NCBI GenBank assembly: GCA_949152475.1
Contig: OX424564.1
Span: forward strand, 10,664,001 to 10,728,000
Direction: 5' to 3'
Origin: Terebella lapidaria
Lineage: Eukaryota > Annelida > Polychaeta > Terebellida > Terebellidae
Length of the DNA: 64,000 nt
The notes under the pieces are model-generated. The model was not told the DNA's origin. It searched no databases and saw nothing but the letters and a program-made list of their open reading frames with translations. Position numbers and translations under genes: made by a program. Positions 57,260 to 64,000 of this stretch are shown here, piece by piece (the first letter of the stretch is position 1; the number at the start of each line of letters is the position of its first letter).

Positions 57260-57427
57260 TTACTGTAAAAATAATTTTGGCGGCTATTAGGTATGGTGGT
57301 TGTGAGCCCCACGTTATTTGGCGGTTTCAAAATCACTTATATTTCTTAACATATCTAGTTAGTTTGTCTCCCCTACCGCCAAATCCAAAAAATAAATCGC
57401 CCGCCAAAATTAGTTGTTTTATAGTAA
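57260..57427. mobile_element. 168-bp MITE, ends TTACTGTAAAA
   Basis: TTACTGTAAAAATAATTTTG with GCGG at the left is mirrored at the right by CCGCCAAAATTAGTTG and TTTTATAGTAA. The stem also includes GGCGG/CCGCC pairs. Target duplication is not clear. Confidence 0.75.
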
Positions 57428-57429
57428 TG

Positions 57430-59250
57430 CTACAGTCACAGTGACTTTATCAACAACAAAACAACAACATGAAGTTGTGATTCATTTTTCAACTAAATCA
57501 CTTGGCACATCCCTGCTTCAATGTTTGTGTATGCAGCCATGAAAGCCTGGAAATATGTAGTATTCATGTTCGTTTTTAGGAAACAACAAAGAAAAAACAT
57601 TATCAACTAAAATTTTACGAACATAATTTTGCATTATCTTTGCAATAAATTTCTGCAGCAAACTCAGTTATTTCATTTACATTCAACATAAATTAATTTA
57701 CATGTTCCATCGTTGTTTTTGGCAATTTCTGTTTGCAACTGATCACATATCATAAAGAAAAACATACTTGTTATCTGTTCGTACGTGTACTAGTAGTACT
57801 AGTATTACATTACGTGCAGCTGCATTGCTTAGATAGATCTCGTCCGCGTCACAGCACGCCGGGTTGAGAATTCGTATTGTGGAAAATTGGCCAGAATCAT
57901 GATGGCGGCTTCCTCGATTCTAACTGCCGCTTCGATGGCGATTATTCGCGGAATTCTTGACTAATTCACGCGTAACCAATTTTACATCCCTTTTGATCAT
58001 TATTCTTATATTTTGTTGAGTTTTAGATGGATTCTACATCCATACGTCACACCTTATAGTAATAATGAGCAAAATCAGGTTGCTAACGGCAATTCGCATT
58101 CAACGATGCAACGCTGGGGCATTGACATTCTGGTACCTCTGTGCCCACTGAAGTCTGTTGTGCCATTTGAATGTTATCACAAAACAAAGGGAATTCATAT
58201 TATTGATACATCAATCAAAATATTGAAACCATTCATAATTTGAACACTTCCGGAAATGATCCATAAGTTGAGTAGAATAGCGTAGCCTGCATGATCTGCG
58301 TGACGCATGTGCGTACGTATCAAGGTCATCACTGACTCTCAGCTCTTACAAAAAGTGATTTACTTCACGCTAACTTGACACTGATTGCAGTCTATCGTGG
58401 TCACATGACATATTATCTTGCCTAATGAAAGACACGAAACGTTGTAAGTCATGTCGTGGCTGAGATGATTGAAGATGATTGTAAGAATCAATCTATTACC
58501 ACCAATATAGCTAAATTTTGATGATTCCAATAACAAACATGAAATACAACATTTTGCAATAGAAACGAAGCCCGACCAAATACTTTATCAAAAGACACAC
58601 TGGCGACGATAATTCCTCAGTATAGTGGAGGACCTAGCTGAGGTATGTATGCACATAATTTAGGAGAGAATAACTCAACTGTTTTAGGCTAATATGATAC
58701 CAGTGAACAACTTGGATATGTGCCAAATGCATTACACGGGGCGAACAGTCCGAAAATAGTCCATGAGCCCACACCAGGAAATTGTGATTTCGCTGCACCC
58801 CAGAAGGGACCAACATTTATTGGTATCGTTGGAAAGCTATGACTCCCTAGTTTACTAATCTGGTACTTTTGACTCCGTGGGCTTGATCGTTACCATGGCA
58901 ACGGTTACTAATTAACATATACTAGACAATGGCTAATTATTAAGAAAATAATGCATAATCTGCAATAAAATACATATTCTGTTTTCTTCACAGCTGTTCA
59001 GGCAATGAACATCATTTTCAACTTGCGGAATCAGTATCGACATAGTTATTAATGAGGCATGAGTGTTGGTTGAAATTCGACCTGGCAGTTGTCAAGGTGA
59101 CATAATTATATGTGATACCAAGTATTTTCTGAGATCCCAAAATTTACATCAGATTTTTTACTAATGTTTTTGATACATGTCGTTAATTACCTGATTGAAG
59201 AACATAATAACACAGTTATGAAATATATACAATGTACAACGGATGTGCCC
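57430..59250. other. unclassified gene-free stretch with one X-box-like palindrome
   Basis: GTTACCATGGCAAC near 58891 matches the RFX X-box form. The flanks resemble the AT-rich context of the motifs at 1.98-2.54 kb only in general composition. No gene was seen. Confidence 0.4.
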
Positions 59251-59252
59251 AG

Positions 59253-59720
59253 TATTAGAGATTTCTACCTCTCGGTTGTCATGGTAACAGCCCCGGAATA
59301 TAATAAGAAAAAAATGGTTACACTCAACATCTGGTTGTCAAATTCGCTTATGAAAACGCATAGTGTAATATAGTACGTTTTTTCGCTTCATTGTGCTAGC
59401 AAAAAAGTTTGCATTAGGTTTTAAAATATGATTAGTTAAAAACGTAAATAATGTGACGTCATAATCCAATATGGCCGTAGAAATCTCTAATCTTCTATTA
59501 GAGATTTCTACCTCTCGGTTGTCATGGTAACAGCCCCGGAATATAATAAGAAAAAAATGGTTACACTCAACTTCTGGTTGTCAAATTCGCTTATGAAAAC
59601 GCATAGTGTAATATAGTACGTTTTTTCGCTTCATTATGCTAGCAAAGAAGTTTGCATTAGGTTTTAAAATATGATTAGTTAAAAACGTAAATAATGTGAC
59701 GTCATAATCCAATATGGCCG
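59253..59720. repeat. 243-bp tandem duplication with palindromic junction
   Basis: Copy 1 (59253-59478) and copy 2 (59496-59718) share TATTAGAGATTTCTACCTCT, the X-box-like GTTGTCATGGTAAC, and GTGACGTCATAATCCAATAT. Between them TAGAAATCTCTAAT and ATTAGAGATTTCTA form a perfect 14-bp inverted repeat around TCTTC. The copies differ at only a few bases. Confidence 0.93.
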
Positions 59721-60244
59721 CCGTTAGTGTCGTCTGTCGTCAAATGTATTTTTGTCAATATCTCAACCTCTACCTACTGTACAACGACGATATCAGTGTC
59801 TGTACCCATGTTTTCAGGGGCAGTGATTCCGATAAACGCATTATTAGAAGCTATTCGTGAACCGGTTTCCTGACAAACGAAATTAATCTTTAACCATCCT
59901 GGCATTTCGACAGCTATACCTTTATGGTTTTTGCTGAATCTTGCCTTTTTTCTTCCTCCACCGTTTTGGTTTAAGGACGATAACTCTAGTCTACCTTAAT
60001 GTATCCTTTCCAAAATGTCACCTCTGGTCACAAATGATATGAGGAAGAACCAAATAGTTTTTGAGCCGCCACTTAGGTCCGTCAGGATAATATCGAGGGT
60101 GATTTTGAGACATGATTTCTGGACGATAACTCAAAAATTATTCAGACAATGACTGCATAACCTTGCATGGAGGTTAGTATACCACCAGGGAAGAACCCTA
60201 TATTGAAGAAAGAATTTTTGATCGAAAGAATTTTTTGCTAGTTC

Positions 60245-60580
60245 ATCCTTGAGGCTTCCTGTATATCTCGGAAACGCTGCGATATGGAGCGAACTGAGAT
60301 TATTTTCGGCCTCGCCGCTCTAGACTGGCATGTCTCAGGGGTAATGGTATTAGGGATGATTACTGAATCCGCATTTTACATTTTGGTCAAAATCTCGGAA
60401 ACGGTGCGTCGTAGAGAGAAATATGCGTTATGGTGCCCCTAAACAAACATATCTTAGTAATATAAAGGATGAACTTTAACCCTGACCTAATTTTTTTCAA
60501 TGAGTCAGCATATTTGATCTTCGTTTGATATTTCAGAAACGGTGTGTCATAGAGCAAAACGAATGTTATTTTTGGACTGA
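60245..60580. repeat. degenerate 130-140 bp repeat, about 3 units
   Basis: CTCGGAAACGCTGCGATATG (about 60265), CTCGGAAACGGTGCGTCGTA (about 60393) and TTCAGAAACGGTGTGTCATA (about 60532) each head a unit ending with a TTATTTTTGG- or TTATGGTGCC-like block. Strongly diverged. Confidence 0.55.
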
Positions 60581-60609
60581 TCACAGGAGGCAAACATGTT
60601 AATGATACT

Positions 60610-60836
60610 AAATAATAATAATAATCAGATTTGTTCAACTATGATCCATGGTGATAGGTAATTTCGCATGTTTTCTCCCATCCCCCGTCGAGTGACAATA
60701 TAGAAAAGACATTCGATGGAGTTGCCAGGATGAAAACTCCATCTGTTTGTGCCGGTGACGGAGTTCGAACCCTCGTCACCTACCGCCTCTAAGCTTCGTT
60801 TCCACCAGTCCTATTCACTCAGCCACAGAGGCGGTT
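60610..60836 (-). mobile_element. tRNA-derived SINE (Ser/Leu-like head), minus strand
   Basis: On the minus strand CCTCTGTGGCTGAGTGAATA carries a good box A (TGGCTGAGTG), and GACGAGGGTTCGAACTCCG carries box B (GGTTCGAACTC). The long segment between them fits a class II tRNA. A 100-bp body and an (ATT)n tail (forward 60611-60625) complete it. Target duplication is uncertain. Confidence 0.8.
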
Positions 60837-61099
60837 AAGATGGGGTATACGTTATAAAGGAGATATAACTTAGTCTTTCATCGAAATGTCTCCAAGGCAT
60901 ATATAGGCCTTGACGTCTAGATTAGTGTATGAACAGCCTTGAATCAATATCTCTCAATATAGTATATGTAAAGTATATAATAGTGTTTTTACAGCCGTAT
61001 TAGGCTTAACATAAATGAGAATATTGTTACTGTCACAAATCGCTGAATGCTCTGTTCAAATGTAAATGCACAGAAAAGCAGAAACTATATGCACCACAT

Positions 61100-61340
61100 T
61101 ATAACATTATTGTTAGCTCCCGGGGGGGTATGTATGCATATAGTTGGGGCAGGGACGTGCCGCTGGGATGGGTGTCTTTTTCACGTTTTTGTTACCTGGA
61201 TGGGTCGATACAAAGTCACTGACAAGTACGCCTATGGCCCGAAATTTACACAGATTGGTACCCGGATGGGTCGGTTTGCATTTCAGGTTGGAAAAAAAAT
61301 TATATCGTTAATAATTTTCTGTGATCTAAGCTATTTTACG
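61100..61340. other. unclassified block with repeated GGATGGGTCG
   Basis: GGGATGGGTGTC, CTGGATGGGTCGA and CCGGATGGGTCGG occur at about 61166, 61197 and 61262. This may be an old dispersed repeat. No gene was recognised. Confidence 0.35.
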
Positions 61341-61508
61341 TCTGACAGTTTCCACTGAACGATCGTTAGTTCGTACTTATTCTGTCATGAAAGTCTCTTG
61401 TCGAGCATTCACGAAAGCCAATGTCGCCTCATGAATTCCATACATTCCCTGCTTGAAGTGATGAGAGCGCCACCTGGCGAATGACTAGATGCGCCAACCT
61501 GAGCAAAA

Positions 61509-63221
61509 ATGGAAGACGCGCTCGCGCGCTTTGTGGCTGAAAACCGTCTTGAAGCCTATGCTGCCCGCTTCGAAGGTAAACATATTGAGTGCATACGATT
61601 TTTGAATATCCAAATAATCATTTAGTTCCCAGAAACCAGCCCCTCTTTACTCATGATCATTCTGTTACACAATCTAAAGTAGCACTTTTAAAGTTAGATT
61701 CTGTTGCCAAGTGCAGATATGGAGAACCTAGTGCAACATCCATTTTCACTGTCCCCGCTGCGGGGCGGGATCAAACAAAACATCCATAAATCTATGAGAT
61801 GAATGAAAGCATTGGTTGATATTTATTGATACATTTATTGAAGGGTGAAAAAAATGGTAAAATGGTTTTGATTTCAAATTTTGTAGAGGAGGAAATGGAT
61901 ATGGACTCCTTGCTTGAGTGTACCGAAGTTGACCTTCATTAATTGATTCCAAAGATGGGGCCATGTAAACGTGCACTGAAGGCACTGAACATGTTGAAAG
62001 CACTCCAAGAACGCAGTGCAAGTGTCGCCTCCGTTGCCTCTGTCAGCATGTCCGAATCTGACACCCAATGTGACCATCCACAGATAGATCACACCACAAC
62101 TAATCAGGTATTTTCAGGCATACTAGACTGTATATTTAACAGGCTATTTATTCAAAATATATGTATAACCCAATACTTTAATTGAGTAAGAATCTTCAAC
62201 AAGAGGCAGATTATCTCTTCCAATTTAAAAAAAAAACTGTGTCTTTGGTCCAGTAACCTATTGGCATGGCGTTGCGTCGGGCGTCCCTCCATCGTCCGTC
62301 CACATTTTTATCTTCAAGGGTTGTGGTCGAATTTTTCTGAAATTTTGCACATAAAATATTTTGCCTCTATAGATGAAATGCTTGCAGATCTATAGAGCTT
62401 ATGTTTGCATTGTAAACATATAGAAAGACATATATGGCACAACTAATGATGACCTTGAACTTGACCTCGGATGACCTTGAGTGTCAATTGTCTGACTCGG
62501 AATGTTTAAATTGGCCTGAGCGGCCTATACGTTTGCACCCAGATATATCTTTGTATTATGAAATATAGAAAATCAAATGCCGCACACATACATGTAATGG
62601 TGACATTTAAGTTCACATGGATGACCTTGATTGGTAAATCTCAAGGTCATATGTTCAAACTGATAACCTTGATTGGTAAAAAAATAACAGGTCTGTTACC
62701 TGCCATTATCCAAACCAAAATTGTCCAGTAACCTACCTTAGCCCCTTAGCCTTTGGGCTAATTTTTTTCACATCTTCATATATTCAGTATCGTGTTGCTA
62801 TGTAGAAATAAATTTCAGTGCATTAAAAAAAATGTTCATGACATTCAGTTGACAAAAAAAACATGTACATGTACCTAATTTTTCACACATGCATGTATGT
62901 GCACCTAACATCATGAACATAATAAATAAATTGACTTGCCATGATGAAACCATTTTCAATGAATGGACTTGGTACCTATCTAATGAGTTCTACTTGTTTT
63001 GTATTTTGTACCTATCTACTCATTTTGTATATGGGATTACTAGTATTTTATATGTTGACCATGATAAATGTAAGAACTCAACTAATCGAATAATTGAACT
63101 TAAATTTCATTATATGTATTTCCAAACACAGGAACAGCCATGTGAACAAACAGTCGAGATATTTCAAGAACATGATGAGAACAACAATGATGATCAGTCT
63201 CAATGTTCCAAGACATATGAG
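61509..63221 (+). CDS. SAM-domain gene, exons 1-3 (continues right; one in-frame stop)
   Basis: Exon 1 (61509-61575) starts at an ATG in good context (AAAAATGGAAG) and encodes MEDALARFVAENRLEAYAAR. Its donor is GAAG then GTAAAC. Exon 2 (61887-62107) follows TTTTGTAG and ends CAG before GTATTTT. Joined in phase they give a SAM-like fold: a first helix with LEAYAARFE, then EEEMDMDSLLECTEVDLH, then LIPKMGPCKRALKALNML, the positions expected for helices 2-5. Exon 3 (63132-63221) follows CCAAACACAG, is 90 bp in phase 0 and encodes EQPCEQTVEIFQEHDENNND and DQSQCSKTYE, with donor GAG then GTTTGT. SAM domains mediate protein-protein or RNA interaction. A TAA at 61940-61942 replaces the usual residue before LIPKMGP, so this allele may be truncated, erroneous or decaying. 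Intron 2 holds a composite-repeat copy. Confidence 0.65.
62246..62766. mobile_element. short composite-repeat family copy inside intron 2 of the SAM gene
   Basis: It starts GTCCAGTAACCTATTGGCAT with GGCGTTGCGTCGGGCG and ends with CCAGTAACCTACC and TTTGGGCTAATTTTTT, matching both ends of the 39886-46396 element. The interior has TGACCTTGAACTTGACC and GATGACCTTGAG but no tandem expansion. Confidence 0.75.
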
Positions 63222-64000
63222 GTTTGTTATTACCGTCCTGCTATAGATCTAAGCTATCAGAGTATTAGCGAAAATATTCCATACCAAAATAGCCACCTCT
63301 GGGCAAAAACATGGGAACAAATCACCCTAGTGGTAGAACTAGTTTCACTGTCATAATAATAAGTTTTCATTATATGTATTTCCAAACACAGGAACAGCCA
63401 AGTGAACAAACAGTCGAGATATTTCAAGAACATGATGAGAACAACAATGATGATCAGTCTCAATGTTCCAAGACATATGAGGTTTGTTATTACCGTCCTG
63501 CTATAGATCTAAGATATCAGAGTATTAGCGAAAATATTCCATACCAAAATAGCCACCTCTGGGCAAAAACATGGGAACAAATCACCCTAGTGGTAGAACT
63601 AGTTTCACTGTCATAATAATAAGTTTTCATTATATGTATTTCCAAACACAGGAACAGCCAAGTGAACAAACAGTCGAGATATTTCAAGAACATGATGAGA
63701 ACAACAATGATGATCAGTCTCAATGTTCCAAGACATATGAGGTTTGTTATTACCGTCCTGCTATAGATCTAAGATATCAGAGTATTAGCGAAAATATTCC
63801 ATACCAAAATAGCCACCTCTGGGCAAAAACATGGGAACAAATCACCCTAGTGGTAGAACTAGTTTCACTGTCATAATAATAAGTTTTCATTATATGTATT
63901 TCCAAACACAGGAACAGCCAAGTGAACAAACAGTCGAGATATTTCAAGAACATGATGAGAACAACAATGATGATCAGTCTCGAGGTTCCAAGACATCTGA
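63104..64000 (+). repeat. 260-bp tandem exon-plus-intron array of the SAM gene (at least 4 units)
   Basis: Each unit has a branch/acceptor region (TTTCATTATATGTATTTCC then AAACACAG), a 90-bp exon and about 170 bp of intron with ACCAAAATAGCCACC. Exons are at 63132-63221, 63392-63481, 63652-63741 and 63912 to the window edge. Acceptors and GAG-GTTTGT donors are preserved in all visible copies. Exon changes are few: CCATGT in the first against CCAAGT in the others. The fourth copy has CGAGGT for CAATGT and CATCTGA for CATATGA. All exons are phase 0-0, so any number can be joined in frame. If the donor is skipped, the frame continues VCYYRPAIDL and stops after about 45 residues, a possible alternative end. 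Confidence 0.85.

Overview
The window reads as nuclear DNA of an animal, most likely a marine invertebrate. There are spliced genes with GT-AG introns, a PIF/Harbinger DNA transposon, several LINE remnants, tRNA-derived SINEs, many MITE-like inverted-repeat elements and extensive satellite and minisatellite DNA. There are no operons or bacterial signals. I could not assign a species from sequence alone. Nearly all recognisable coding sequence belongs to mobile elements or to interrupted uncharacterised genes; only one candidate host gene, a SAM-domain gene at the right edge, looks largely preserved.

Layout. 1-760 and 4901-5660 are two almost identical direct repeats. Between them, on the minus strand (4293 to about 2690), lies a broken copy of an uncharacterised invertebrate protein family, split by a TTAA-flanked MITE. 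6.4-7.6 kb holds a tandem duplication, a long hairpin and a minus-strand acidic ORF. 7901-16490 is a complete PIF/Harbinger element with 16-bp terminal inverted repeats and a 3-bp target duplication. It carries a frameshifted transposase (plus strand) and an apparently intact four-exon Myb/SANT-like partner gene (minus strand), plus about 6 kb of minisatellites. It sits inside the coding sequence of another uncharacterised gene (7841-7900, then 16491-17165, then 17661-17725), which is interrupted again by a tRNA-SINE with a 13-bp target duplication.

18281-18750 is a TA-flanked MITE. 18953-23646 is a 4.7-kb foldback element whose 2.2-kb arms are built from 365-bp tandem repeats. 23.6-36.9 kb is mostly unclassified DNA with LINE, MITE and tandem-repeat islands. 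36900-39252 is a triplicated 785-bp unit. 39886-46396 is a 6.5-kb composite of 645-bp and 134-bp tandem repeats that also contains a LINE 3' end. The paralogous copy of its flank at 53.3-55.0 kb lacks it and so gives an empty site. 47.37-48.80 kb is a 5'-truncated LINE with a 360-codon ORF. 51266-51790 is a reverse-transcriptase remnant. 55.57-56.83 kb and 62.25-62.77 kb are further copies of the composite-repeat family, the first carrying a 308-bp MITE with a 9-bp target duplication.

From 61509 to the right edge a plus-strand SAM-domain gene starts. Its third exon (90 bp, in phase) is repeated at least four times as a 260-bp exon-plus-intron unit. The most notable points are this exon array, the two gene interruptions that can be undone exactly at base level, the long tandem-repeat foldback, and a satellite whose monomers carry perfect nuclear-receptor DR1-type motifs.
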